A model generated the notes under the pieces. It saw only the letters and a program-made list of their open reading frames with translations, did no database searches and was not told where the DNA came from. Position numbers and translations under genes: made by a program. A stretch of 64,000 nucleotides of DNA, taken from contig NZ_LT629799.1 of the NCBI RefSeq assembly GCF_900105785.1, forward strand, positions 2,356,001 through 2,420,000, read 5' to 3'. Positions within the stretch are counted from its first letter, which is position 1; each line of letters starts with the position of its first letter. This document shows positions 50,528 to 58,396 of the stretch, in pieces. Source of the DNA: Microlunatus sagamiharensis (GTDB lineage Bacteria > Actinomycetota > Actinomycetes > Propionibacteriales > Propionibacteriaceae).

Positions 50528-51298
50528 CTAGGAGCCGGTGGAGTGGAGCCCGCCGTCGACGTGGACCATCTCGCCCGTCGTCGCCGGGAAGAAGTCGCTG
50601 AGCAGCGCCACGACCGCCTTGGCCGTGGGCTCGGGGTCGCGCGGGTCCCAGCCGAGCGGCGCGCGGCTGCCCCAGACCGTGTTGAACTCGTCGGCCCCGC
50701 CGATCGCCTTCTTGGCCAGCGTCTCCAGCGGGCCGGCCGCGACCAGGTTCACCCGCACGCCCTCGGGTCCGAGGTAGCGGGCGAGGTAGCGGCTGGTGCT
50801 CTCCAGCGCCGACTTCGAGACGCCCATCCAGTCGTATACCGGCCACGACACGGTCGCGTCGAAGGTGAGGCCGACGACCGAGGCCGGGTTGGCCAGGACC
50901 GGCTTGCAGGCCATGGTCAACGAGGTCAGCGAGTAGGCCGAGACCTGGAGCGCCTTCGAGACGTCGTCCCACGGCGTGCTGAGGAACTTGCCGCCGAGCG
51001 CGGTCTCCGGGTTCGCGTACGCGAGCGAGTGCACGAGCCCGTCGAGGGAGTCGGTGTGCTCACGCAGCTGGTCGGCGAGACCGCCCAGATGCTCCTCGTT
51101 CGTCACGTCGACCTCGAGCAGCACCGGCTCGGTCGGGAGCTTCTTGATCACCCGTCGGGTGAGGCTCATCGCCCGCCCGAAGTTCGACACGACCACCGTC
51201 GCGCCCTGCTCCTGGGCGATCTTCGCCACCGAGAACGCGATCGAGGTGTCGAGGGTGACGCCAGCCACCAGGACCGTCTTGCCGTCGAGGATGCCCAC
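50528..51298 (-). CDS. fabI: Enoyl-[acyl-carrier-protein] reductase (InhA/FabI type)
   Basis: 256 residues. The NADH-binding start is KTVLVAGVTLDTSIAFSVA; the catalytic pair is in VYDWMGVSKSALES (Tyr-x6-Lys), closely like InhA. It performs the last reduction in each round of fatty-acid elongation. fabG lies upstream on the same strand, as in mycobacteria, but 315 bp separate them, with a long inverted repeat in the gap. The start is GTG. Confidence 0.95.
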   Translation of the reverse strand: MGILDGKTVLVAGVTLDTSIAFSVAKIAQEQGATVVVSNFGRAMSLTRRVIKKLPTEPVLLEVDVTNEEHLGGLADQLREHTDSLDGLVHSLAYANPETALGGKFLSTPWDDVSKALQVSAYSLTSLTMACKPVLANPASVVGLTFDATVSWPVYDWMGVSKSALESTSRYLARYLGPEGVRVNLVAAGPLETLAKKAIGGADEFNTVWGSRAPLGWDPRDPEPTAKAVVALLSDFFPATTGEMVHVDGGLHSTGS

Positions 51299-51443
51299 CC
51301 CCCGATCCTGCCCTAACCGGCACCGGACGACGAAGCCCGCTCACGCCCTACCTCCGCACCCGCGCAGGAAGGCACCTGGAAGGAAGCCGCACCAAGAGGG
51401 GCACGATCGGCACCGAGCACGCGCACCGACCGCACGGCAAGGA

Positions 51444-51571
51444 GGGGTCGTCCACACCTGCGGCGGGCGTGGATGGGTCTGGCGGGAGCCCGGGCGCTGC
51501 CGTCCGGTACCCGCACGGGCACGTGACGACGCCCGGGCGGATGGTTGCCCGCCGCAGGTGTGGACGACCCC
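51444..51571. repeat. Long inverted repeat between fabG and fabI
   Basis: Perfect 25-bp arms at 51444-51468 and 51547-51571 (left arm opens GGGGTCGTCCACACCTG). Between them a second inverted repeat, GCCCGGGCG (51488-51496) and CGCCCGGGC (51530-51538), is nested. The rest of the 315-bp gap (51299-51613) holds no gene. On RNA it could fold as a hairpin inside a hairpin. Confidence 0.85.
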
Positions 51572-51613
51572 GACGGAGCGGGACGCCACCCCTCGGGCTC
51601 GAGACCCAGCAGA

Positions 51614-52408
51614 TCAGTGACCCATCCCCAGACCCCCGTCGACGGGGATCACCGCCCCGCTCACGTACGCGCCACCCGGGCCGGCGAGGAAGGTGACGGC
51701 CGCGGCGACGTCGTCGCTGGTGCCCATGCGGCCCAGCGGGATCTGCGCCTGGTAGCCGGCGACGGTCTTCTCGTCGAGGTCGGCGGTCATGTCGGTCTCG
51801 ATGAAGCCGGGGGCGACGACGTTCGCGGTGATGCCGCGCCCGCCGAGCTCGCGGGCGAGCGAGCGGGCCATGCCGACCAGGCCGGCCTTGGACGTCGCGT
51901 AGTTGACCTGCCCGGCGCTGCCGAGCTGGCCCACGACCGAGGAGATCAGGACGATGCGGCCCGAACGGGCGCGGACCATGCCGCGCGCGGCGCGCTTCAC
52001 GACGTGGAAGGTGCCGGTCAGGTTGGTCTCGAGGACCGTGTCCCAGTCCTCCTCGCTCATCCGCATGATCAGCGTGTCGCGGGTGACGCCGGCGTTGGCG
52101 ACGAGCACCTCGACCGGACCGAGCTCCGCCTCGACGGCCTTGTACGCCGCGTCGACCTGCTCGACGTCGGTGACGTCGGCCCGCACGCCGAGCACGCCCG
52201 CCGGGACGTCGCCGCTGCGGTGGGTGCCGGCGACGCGGAAGCCGTCGGCGGCGAGGCGCTGGGCGATCACGCGGCCGATGCCGCGGTTGGCGCCGGTCAC
52301 CAGGGCGACGCGGCCGCCGCCGGGGCCGGGAACCGCGCCCGTCGGCCCACCGTTGGACTGGGTGTCGGCCCCTCCGGGCCCTGCGGTCGTCTCAGGCGTC
52401 TCGGTCAC
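51614..52408 (-). CDS. fabG: 3-oxoacyl-ACP reductase / SDR
   Basis: 264 residues. The first 30 residues are Gly/Thr/Pro-rich and not part of the fold. The NADP site is ALVTGANRGIGRVIAQRL, the catalytic triad is in SSVVGQ and QVNYATSKAGL (Tyr-x3-Lys), and the end is IPVDGGLGMGH. It is the FabG1 relative that precedes InhA. Two GTGs are adjacent in frame; 52408 was chosen because TAACGT (52416-52421) is 7 bp before it. Confidence 0.94.
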   Translation of the reverse strand: MTETPETTAGPGGADTQSNGGPTGAVPGPGGGRVALVTGANRGIGRVIAQRLAADGFRVAGTHRSGDVPAGVLGVRADVTDVEQVDAAYKAVEAELGPVEVLVANAGVTRDTLIMRMSEEDWDTVLETNLTGTFHVVKRAARGMVRARSGRIVLISSVVGQLGSAGQVNYATSKAGLVGMARSLARELGGRGITANVVAPGFIETDMTADLDEKTVAGYQAQIPLGRMGTSDDVAAAVTFLAGPGGAYVSGAVIPVDGGLGMGH

Positions 52409-52415
52409 CACCCGA

Positions 52416-52421
52416 ACGTTA
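52416..52421 (-). promoter_or_regulatory. -10 element of fabG
   Basis: TAACGT on the minus strand, 7 bp before GTG 52408 and 4 bp before GTG 52411. The same hexamer precedes the TauE gene. Confidence 0.45.
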
Positions 52422-52480
52422 GCGAGGCACGCCCGGCAACCTCCTGCCGCCGGGGCGAAACCGCGCGCGCCCCCGGGACG

Positions 52481-52486
52481 TAATGT
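52481..52486 (+). promoter_or_regulatory. -10 element of the DUF3099 gene
   Basis: TAATGT, 6 bp before ATG 52493. GAAACC lies 18 bp upstream as a possible -35 box. Confidence 0.5.
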
Positions 52487-52492
52487 CTGGTT

Positions 52493-52870
52493 ATGGCGAT
52501 CCCCTCGGGTGCGAACATCACCGACGCTCGCGCCGGGAGCAGCGTCGACATGACGCAGCGGATCCGCCGCTACACGATCACGATGGCCTTCCGGACGGTC
52601 TGCTTCCTGGTCGCGGTGATCTTTGCGCACGGCTGGCTGCAGTGGACGCTCTTCGCCGGGGCCGTGTTCCTGCCCTACATGGCCGTGCTGCTGGCCAACC
52701 AGAGCAACATGAAGGGCCAGAAGCACGTGGTGCGCCGAGGCGCCCCCGAGGACGCCAAGCAGCTGACGGTGATGCCGGCGTCGGAGTACGTCGAGGGTGA
52801 GGTCGTCGTCGACGAGGCCGGCGGGGTGCACGAGCCGGTCGCCGACCGCCGTCGCTACTGGGCGGCCTGA
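52493..52870 (+). CDS. DUF3099 membrane protein
   Basis: 125 residues with two membrane helices (about 31-65). DARAGSSVDMTQRIRRYTITM is the conserved actinobacterial DUF3099 start, seen here split by one residue. Function unknown. The tail (about 85-125) is acidic. It is divergent from fabG and leads into the small Cys protein by 2 bp. Confidence 0.87.
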   Translation: MAIPSGANITDARAGSSVDMTQRIRRYTITMAFRTVCFLVAVIFAHGWLQWTLFAGAVFLPYMAVLLANQSNMKGQKHVVRRGAPEDAKQLTVMPASEYVEGEVVVDEAGGVHEPVADRRRYWAA

Positions 52871-52872
52871 GC

Positions 52873-53118
52873 ATGCCGGTCCCCGGCCAGGGCACCGACG
52901 GCGTCGACGAGCTCGGCGAGCTGGTCTGCTCCGCGCGCGGGTGCAGCCGGCCCGCGACGACGGACCTGCGCTGGAACAACGTCAAGATCCACACGCCGGA
53001 GCGGCGCAAGCACTGGCTGGCGTGCGACGAGCACACCGACTCGCTGAGCCGCTTCCTCTCGGCGCGCTCGATGCTCCGCGAGGTCGTCCCGCTCGGGGAC
53101 CCTCCCGCCGAGGGCTGA
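52873..53118 (+). CDS. Small cysteine-containing conserved protein
   Basis: 81 residues. C19, C24, C51 and H54 (CSARGC ... WLACDEH) could bind one zinc ion. WNNVKIHTPERRKHWLACDEH is well conserved in actinobacteria as I recall it, with no known function. It begins 2 bp after the DUF3099 gene, so the two are probably co-expressed. Confidence 0.75.
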   Translation: MPVPGQGTDGVDELGELVCSARGCSRPATTDLRWNNVKIHTPERRKHWLACDEHTDSLSRFLSARSMLREVVPLGDPPAEG

Positions 53119-53137
53119 GCCCGACGGCGGGAGCGGC

Positions 53138-54196
53138 CTAGCCGCCGATCGCCGACATCGGGCGGTCGGGCTGGAGGAACGACGGGTCGTCGATCCCGTG
53201 GCCCGGCTGCTTGCCGGCCATCGCCACCACCCACGCGTCGGCGATCGTGGCGTCGTCGGCCCCGCCGCGCAGCAGCGAGCGCAGGTCGGACTCCTCCCGG
53301 GCGAAGAGGCACGTACGGATCTGGCCGTCGGCGGTGAGCCGCACCCGGTCGCAGGAGCCGCAGAAGGGCTGGGTGACCGAGGCGATGACCCCGACGGTCT
53401 GCTGGGTGCCGACGACGCGGAAGAGCTCGGCGGGCGCGCTGCCGCGGGCGGCGGCGTGGGCCGGGTCGACGACGAGGTCGAACTCGGTGCGCAGCCGGGC
53501 CAGGATCTCGGCGGCGGTGACCATCTCCGTGCGCCGCCAGCCGTGCTGGGCGTCGAGCGGCATCTGCTCGATGAACCGCAGCTGCACGCCCTCCTCGAGC
53601 GCCCAGCGCAGCAGGGCGGGGGCCTCGTGGTCGTTGACGCCCCGCATCAGGACGGTGTTCATCTTCAGGGGGGCCAGCCCGGCGGCACGCGCCGCCCGGA
53701 TGCCCTCGAGGACGTCGCCGTGCCGGCGGCGGCGCGTCATGCGCGCGAAGACGTCGGGGTCGAGCGTGTCGAGGGAGACGTTGATGCGGTCGAGGCCGGC
53801 GGCCGCGAGGCCCGCGGCGCGCGGGGCCAGCCCGATGCCGTTGGTCGTCAGGGCCAGCGCCGGGCGCGGGTCGAGCGACGCCAGGCGCGTCACGAGCCCC
53901 TCGAGGCCGCGGCGCAGCAGCGGCTCCCCGCCGGTGAGGCGGACGGTGGTGATGCCGAGCCGCTCGACGCCGATCTGCACCAGGCGGACGATCTCGTCGT
54001 CGTCGAGCAGCTCGTCGCGCCCGAGCCAGTCCAGGCCCTCGGCGGGCATGCAGTAGGTGCAGCGCAGGTTGCAGCGGTCGGTCAGCGACAGCCGCAGGTC
54101 CGACGCCACCCGCCCGTAGGCGTCGGCCAGAGCGCGCACCTCGCCCACCCCGGGACGGGGAGCGCGCAGGCCGGGCAGGCCGAGCAGGACGGTCAT
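53138..54196 (-). CDS. moaA: GTP 3',8-cyclase (molybdenum cofactor synthesis)
   Basis: 352 residues. Radical SAM cysteines are in DRCNLRCTYCMP and the C-terminal cluster has CGSCDRVRLTADGQIRTCLF. The chain ends in GG, needed for activity. It makes 3',8-cyclo-GTP, the first step to molybdopterin. TAGACT (54204-54209) lies 7 bp before the ATG. The FdhD gene is about 1.4 kb upstream; other moa genes are not in the window. Confidence 0.96.
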   Translation of the reverse strand: MTVLLGLPGLRAPRPGVGEVRALADAYGRVASDLRLSLTDRCNLRCTYCMPAEGLDWLGRDELLDDDEIVRLVQIGVERLGITTVRLTGGEPLLRRGLEGLVTRLASLDPRPALALTTNGIGLAPRAAGLAAAGLDRINVSLDTLDPDVFARMTRRRRHGDVLEGIRAARAAGLAPLKMNTVLMRGVNDHEAPALLRWALEEGVQLRFIEQMPLDAQHGWRRTEMVTAAEILARLRTEFDLVVDPAHAAARGSAPAELFRVVGTQQTVGVIASVTQPFCGSCDRVRLTADGQIRTCLFAREESDLRSLLRGGADDATIADAWVVAMAGKQPGHGIDDPSFLQPDRPMSAIGG

Positions 54197-54203
54197 GATC
54201 GCG

Positions 54204-54209
54204 AGTCTA
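54204..54209 (-). promoter_or_regulatory. -10 element of moaA
   Basis: TAGACT on the minus strand, 7 bp before ATG 54196. Confidence 0.45.
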
Positions 54210-54263
54210 GGCCGGGCCGCACGAGGCGGCCCGGGCCTCGACCCGGTGCGACGACGGGGAGGA

Positions 54264-54812
54264 TCAGGCCTCCGGGTCGGTGTCGCCCGCCGGCACCTCG
54301 GCCGGCGGACGGGAGGCGAGCTCCTGGCGACGGGCCACGATGATCGCGGCCGCCGCGCCCGCGGCGCCGACGTAGGCGACGGTGCGCATCCACGGCTTGT
54401 CGAGGACGTGACCGGTGAGGTGGTCGAGGGAGTAGCGCCCGCCGCCCGCGAGGGTCAGCGCGGAGCCGACGGCCGCGTACGCGAGGGGCATCTCGGGCCC
54501 GCCGTCCTGGGCGAAGAACTTCTCGAAGCCGTGCACGGAGGACGCGACGACCATGTTGCCGGCCAGGGCCGCGCCCGCCGGACCGGTCGCCAGCCCGAGC
54601 GCGACGGCCGCGCCGCCGGCCCCCTCGGCCAGACCGGCCAGGGTCGCGTTGCGCTTGCCCGGCGTGAAGCCGATGGACTCGAAGAAGCCGCCGGTCCCCT
54701 CGATGCCGTAGCCGCCGAACCAGCCGAACAGCTTCTGCGCGCCGTGCGCAGCCGCGGCCGCGCCGAAGCCGAGCCGCAGGACCAGCAGGCCCAGGTCGGT
54801 GCCCTTGCTCAT
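54264..54812 (-). CDS. DoxX family membrane protein
   Basis: 182 residues, four membrane helices. LGLLVLRLGFGAAAAAHGAQKLFGWF marks DoxX in two segments. The role is unclear; relatives take part in redox homeostasis at the membrane. The ATG at 54812 was preferred to 54827 because GAGGAG lies 7 bp before it. Confidence 0.88.
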   Translation of the reverse strand: MSKGTDLGLLVLRLGFGAAAAAHGAQKLFGWFGGYGIEGTGGFFESIGFTPGKRNATLAGLAEGAGGAAVALGLATGPAGAALAGNMVVASSVHGFEKFFAQDGGPEMPLAYAAVGSALTLAGGGRYSLDHLTGHVLDKPWMRTVAYVGAAGAAAAIIVARRQELASRPPAEVPAGDTDPEA

Positions 54813-54965
54813 GGTGGTGCTCCTCATCTCGCGCCGCGGCGCGACCGGTCGGGGGTGGCTCGTCCCGCACGCCGACGTACGGGTGGTTGAGCCTTGGACG
54901 AACGCTACGAGGCGTGGGCGCGTCGCGCCACCCGCCCGACGGGCGTGGACGCGTCCCGGGGACGG

Positions 54966-55493
54966 TCAGGCCGGACCCAGCGCGAGGTCGGGCACGGGCA
55001 GGACGGGCTGCGCCGTGCGCGACTCGTAGCGGTGCTCGCCGTCGTCGGTGACCCAGCGGATCGTGTAGGTGAGGGTGCACGCGAGCTGCTCCCGTGCCGC
55101 GGGCGAGCTGTACGCCTCGCTGGTCCAGCCCGCGCTGGCGACCTCGGTCAGCCAGGGCGCCAGGTCGGCGAAGCGGAGCTCGACGCTCGCCCCGGTCCCG
55201 ACGAACCGCGCCGTGTGCTCGGCCGACGCCGACATCCCGGAGCCGGCCACGAGGGTCGCCTCCATCCTCACGTCGTGCACGGACTCGCCGTGGTCGGCGT
55301 TGGAGACCAGCAGCACGCCCGGCTCGGCCCACTGCAGCCGCCAGCCGGACGGGTCGACCCGCCGGGCCGCCGCGACCGCCGTCACCAGCCGGTCGCGGTG
55401 CCGGCGCTCGCGCCGTGCGACCAGCAACGCGATCGTCGCGGTCTTGACGACGACGAAGCCGCCGACGGCCGCGAGCAGGGTGCTGGTGTCCAT
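54966..55493 (-). CDS. Membrane-anchored protein of unknown family, paralogue B
   Basis: 175 residues. A helix at about 5-26 is followed by a basic stretch (ARRERRHRDR) and a beta-rich domain. WRLQWAEPGVLLVSN (51-65) and TLTYTIRWVTDDG match WQLQWIEPGVFALTN and TLAYAVSWRSSG in the gene at 22219-22839, so the two are probably paralogues. I know no family name. TAGCAT (55500-55505) lies 6 bp before the ATG. Neighbours (DoxX and fdhD) give no clear role. Confidence 0.7.
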   Translation of the reverse strand: MDTSTLLAAVGGFVVVKTATIALLVARRERRHRDRLVTAVAAARRVDPSGWRLQWAEPGVLLVSNADHGESVHDVRMEATLVAGSGMSASAEHTARFVGTGASVELRFADLAPWLTEVASAGWTSEAYSSPAAREQLACTLTYTIRWVTDDGEHRYESRTAQPVLPVPDLALGPA

Positions 55494-55499
55494 ACGGAG

Positions 55500-55505
55500 A
55501 TGCTA
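55500..55505 (-). promoter_or_regulatory. -10 element of paralogue B
   Basis: TAGCAT on the minus strand, 6 bp before ATG 55493. Confidence 0.45.
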
Positions 55506-55577
55506 GGCATCTTTCTGAGACGCGGAGAGAGGTTCGCTGAAGAACCGCCAGGAACTCGGCGTCCGCGGCCGGGGGCC

Positions 55578-56429
55578 TCAGCCGACGGGGACCTGCCCCA
55601 CGGCGGCGAGGTCGAGGCGCTCGGGGTGGGTGTAGACGTTCATCGACTCCCCGCGCACGAAGGCCACGAGCGTCAGCCCCGCCTCGTCGGCGAGCTCGAC
55701 GGCCAGCGAGCTGGGCGCGGAGACCGCGACCAGCAGCTCGGCACCGGCGAGCACGGCCTTCTGCGTCAGCTCGTACGACGCCCGGCTGGAGACGACCAGG
55801 GCGCAGCCGGTCAGCGGCAGCCGCCCCTCGCGCATCGCCCAGCCCACGACCTTGTCGAGCGCGTTGTGGCGCCCGACGTCCTCGCGCACGCACACCAGCG
55901 AGCCGTCGGCGTCCATCAGCCCGGCGGCGTGCAGGCCGCCGGTCTTGTCGAAGGCCCGCTGGTGCTCGCGCAGGCGGTCGGGCGCCTCGAGCACCCGCTC
56001 GACCGGGATCGGCTCGCGCCACGTCGTGGGGTGACGCCGGGCGCTGGTGACCTGCTCGATCGTCGTCGTGCCGCAGAGCCCGCAGGCGCTGTTCATGACG
56101 ACCTGGCGGATCGGCCCGTCCGGGGCCACTCCGGGGGCCAGACTCACGTCGAGCACGTTGTAGGTGTTGTGCCCCTCGGCGTCGGTGCCGGCGCAGTAGC
56201 GCGCGAGCACCACGTCCTCCGCGGAGGCGATGACGCCCTCCCCGTGCAGCAGGCCGTGCACGAGGTCGATGTCGTCGCCCGGCGTCCGCATGGTCACGAG
56301 GTACGCGGTCCCGCCGAGGCGCACCTCCAGCGGCTCCTCCACGGCGAGCGTGTCGCTGCGGCGCACGACCCGGCCGTCGGGACCGGTCCTGACCTTGACC
56401 ACGGGCCGGGTGCGGGTGAGGCGTCCCAT
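55578..56429 (-). CDS. fdhD: Formate dehydrogenase sulfurtransferase FdhD
   Basis: 283 residues. The active cysteines are in NSACGLCGTTTIEQV (C-x2-C). REDVGRHNALDKVVG and SRASYELTQKAV are further conserved parts. It transfers sulfur from a cysteine desulfurase to molybdopterin in formate dehydrogenase. No formate dehydrogenase gene is in the window. CAGGAT lies 6 bp before the ATG, a C-form of the leaderless hexamer. It is divergent from DUF6457. Confidence 0.94.
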   Translation of the reverse strand: MGRLTRTRPVVKVRTGPDGRVVRRSDTLAVEEPLEVRLGGTAYLVTMRTPGDDIDLVHGLLHGEGVIASAEDVVLARYCAGTDAEGHNTYNVLDVSLAPGVAPDGPIRQVVMNSACGLCGTTTIEQVTSARRHPTTWREPIPVERVLEAPDRLREHQRAFDKTGGLHAAGLMDADGSLVCVREDVGRHNALDKVVGWAMREGRLPLTGCALVVSSRASYELTQKAVLAGAELLVAVSAPSSLAVELADEAGLTLVAFVRGESMNVYTHPERLDLAAVGQVPVG

Positions 56430-56483
56430 GCCGCCATCCTGGCACCGGGAGCCAACGGGCTGCCGGGGAAGGCGGGACGAGAC

Positions 56484-56750
56484 ATGGACGCGACGCAGTG
56501 GCTGGCCAGGCTGGCCGCCGAGCTGGGGACCGAGGACGCGCTGCCCGACGAGGGCGCGGTCCGCGACCTGCTCGACCTGACCCGGGAGGTGGCCCACGGC
56601 GTCGAGCGCGTCGCCGGCCCGCTCAGCACCTTCCTGGTCGGCGTGGCCGTCGGGCGCGGTGCGGACCTCGCCGCCGCCACGGAGGCCGCCTCCGCGCTGC
56701 TCGACGAGCCGGCACCGGCGCCAGCACCGACCTCCGACGGCGCGAACTAA
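56484..56750 (+). CDS. Small DUF6457 protein
   Basis: 88 residues, helical. WLARLAAELG, DLLDLTREVAHGVERVAGPLS and TFLVGVAVGRGADLAAATEA fit DUF6457, a domain found next to or fused with molybdenum-cofactor proteins in actinobacteria. That link fits fdhD on the other strand and moaA nearby. The ATG follows GGGACGAGAC. The TAA stop (56748-56750) is also the start of the next gene's -10 hexamer. Confidence 0.75.
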   Translation: MDATQWLARLAAELGTEDALPDEGAVRDLLDLTREVAHGVERVAGPLSTFLVGVAVGRGADLAAATEAASALLDEPAPAPAPTSDGAN

Positions 56751-56753
56751 CCT
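56748..56753 (+). promoter_or_regulatory. -10 element of the SURF1 gene, overlapping a stop codon
   Basis: TAACCT, whose TAA is the stop of the DUF6457 gene; GTG 56760 follows 6 bp later. The GGGGG in the gap could also serve as a weak ribosome-binding site. Confidence 0.45.
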
Positions 56754-56759
56754 GGGGGC

Positions 56760-57602
56760 GTGCGCCGCCTCTGGGTCCGATGGGCCCTGCTCATCGCCTT
56801 CGTGGCGGCGCTGGGCACCGCCTTCGTCAACCTGGGCGAGTGGCAGCTCGACCGCCTGCACCAGCGCCGCGACCGCAACGTCTCGACCGTCGGCAACGAG
56901 CAGCGTCCGGTCGAGCCGTGGGAGCAGGTCTTCACCCGCCAGATCACCGACGCCGACCAGTGGCAGCGGGTCAGCGCCACCGGCACGTTCGACGCCGACC
57001 ACCAGCTCGTCGTGCGCTACCGCAGCAGCGGCGACACCACCGGCTACGAGGTCGTGACGCCGCTGCGTACGGCGACCGGCACCGTCCTGGTGGACCGCGG
57101 GATCGTCCCGGTGAGCACCGGTTCTCAGATCCCCTCGACCGCGCCGGCCCCGCCGACCGGCCAGGTGACCGTCGTCGGCCACGTCCGTCGCAACGAGGAG
57201 GGCCGGGGCTCGGCGCGCACGCCCGTGAACGGCTCGATCCGCCTCATCGACTCCACGGCGATCGCCGAGACGCTGCCCTACCCCGTGGCCGACGGCTACA
57301 TCGGCCTGCTCACCGTCGACCCCGCGCAGAGCGGGGGCTTCCAGCCCGTGGCGCTGCCGGAGATCTCCGACGGGCCGCACTTCTGGTACGCGGTGCAGTG
57401 GTTCATGTTCACCGGCATCGGCGCGCTCGGCGTCTTCGTCTTCATCCGCGGCGACCTCCGCGAGCGCAAGACCGGTCAGCGCAAGCCCGCCGGCGGCAAG
57501 GGCCGCAGCGACAGGGCTCCCGGCGCGAGGACCGGCACCGGGGCGGGTTCGGGACCGCCGAGCGGCCAGGAGCGCCCCGAGCTGACCAAGAGCGGAGCCT
57601 GA
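56760..57602 (+). CDS. SURF1 family cytochrome oxidase assembly protein
   Basis: 280 residues. Membrane helices at about 7-25 and 205-225 flank an extracytoplasmic domain. LGEWQLDRLHQRRDRN, VLVDRGIVPVSTG and HFWYAVQWFMFTGIGALG are family features. It helps insert haem into the aa3-type oxidase. The tail after about 235 is Lys/Arg/Gly-rich. It is followed 4 bp later by an SDR gene. Confidence 0.92.
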   Translation: MRRLWVRWALLIAFVAALGTAFVNLGEWQLDRLHQRRDRNVSTVGNEQRPVEPWEQVFTRQITDADQWQRVSATGTFDADHQLVVRYRSSGDTTGYEVVTPLRTATGTVLVDRGIVPVSTGSQIPSTAPAPPTGQVTVVGHVRRNEEGRGSARTPVNGSIRLIDSTAIAETLPYPVADGYIGLLTVDPAQSGGFQPVALPEISDGPHFWYAVQWFMFTGIGALGVFVFIRGDLRERKTGQRKPAGGKGRSDRAPGARTGTGAGSGPPSGQERPELTKSGA

Positions 57603-57606
57603 CCCC

Positions 57607-58368
57607 GTGGACCTGCGCCTGACCGACCGCGTCTTCGTCGTCACCGCCGCCAGCAGCGGGCTGGGCCGGGCGACGGCGGAACAGCTCGTCGCCGAGGGCG
57701 CCCGGGTGGTGATGGTCGCCCGGCGCGCGGACGTGCTGGCCGACGTGGTCGCCTCGCTCGGCGAGGGCCGCGCCGTCGCGGTACCCGCGGACCTCGCCGA
57801 CCCGGGTGTCGGCGACCTCGCCTGCCTCGTGGCCCTGCGGGCGTACGGGCGGCTCGACGGCGCGCTCGTCAGCACCGGCGGCCCGGCGGCGGGCACCGTG
57901 CTCGGGACGACCGACGAGCAGTGGGACGCGGCGTTCACCGGCGTGTTCCGAGCCGCGCTGCGGGTCACCCGGGCGGTCGTGCACCACGGCACGGCCGACG
58001 ACCTCGCGCTCGCCTGGGTGCTGTCCACGTCGGTGCGCTCGCCGGTCGGCGGCCTGGCCACCTCCAACGGGCTGCGTCCCGGGCTCGGCATGCTCGTCAA
58101 GCAGCTGGCCGACGAGCTCGGCCCGGACGGCACGCGCGTCGTCGGCCTGATGCCCGGTCGGGTGGACACCGAGCGCGTCCGCCACCTCGACGGGCTCGCC
58201 GAGGACCCGGCGGCCGCCCGCGCCGCGTCGGAGGCGTCCATCCCGCTGCGTCGCTACGGCACGCCGGAGGAGTTCGCGCGGGTCGCCGCCTTCGTGCTCT
58301 CCCCCGCCGCCTCCTACCTCACCGGCTGCGTCCTCCCCGTCGAGGGCGGGGCGCTGCGGACCCTGTGA
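57607..58368 (+). CDS. Short-chain dehydrogenase/reductase
   Basis: 253 residues. The NAD(P) loop is VVTAASSGLGRATAEQL. The expected catalytic Tyr-x3-Lys is absent: the region reads LATSNGLRPGLGMLVKQLA, so the Tyr is missing, as in several divergent SDRs. Catalysis is therefore doubtful or uses another residue. The end PAASYLTGCVLPVEGG is family-typical. It is probably in one transcript with SURF1. Confidence 0.88.
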   Translation: MDLRLTDRVFVVTAASSGLGRATAEQLVAEGARVVMVARRADVLADVVASLGEGRAVAVPADLADPGVGDLACLVALRAYGRLDGALVSTGGPAAGTVLGTTDEQWDAAFTGVFRAALRVTRAVVHHGTADDLALAWVLSTSVRSPVGGLATSNGLRPGLGMLVKQLADELGPDGTRVVGLMPGRVDTERVRHLDGLAEDPAAARAASEASIPLRRYGTPEEFARVAAFVLSPAASYLTGCVLPVEGGALRTL

Positions 58369-58396
58369 GCACCGCGGCGACCAGCCGACGGCGCCG

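Noticed and set aside
50528-52408. fabG-fabI as part of mycolic-acid synthesis
   Set aside because: The pair is general type II fatty-acid synthesis; no KasA, HadABC, Pks13 or mycolyltransferase gene is present in the window.
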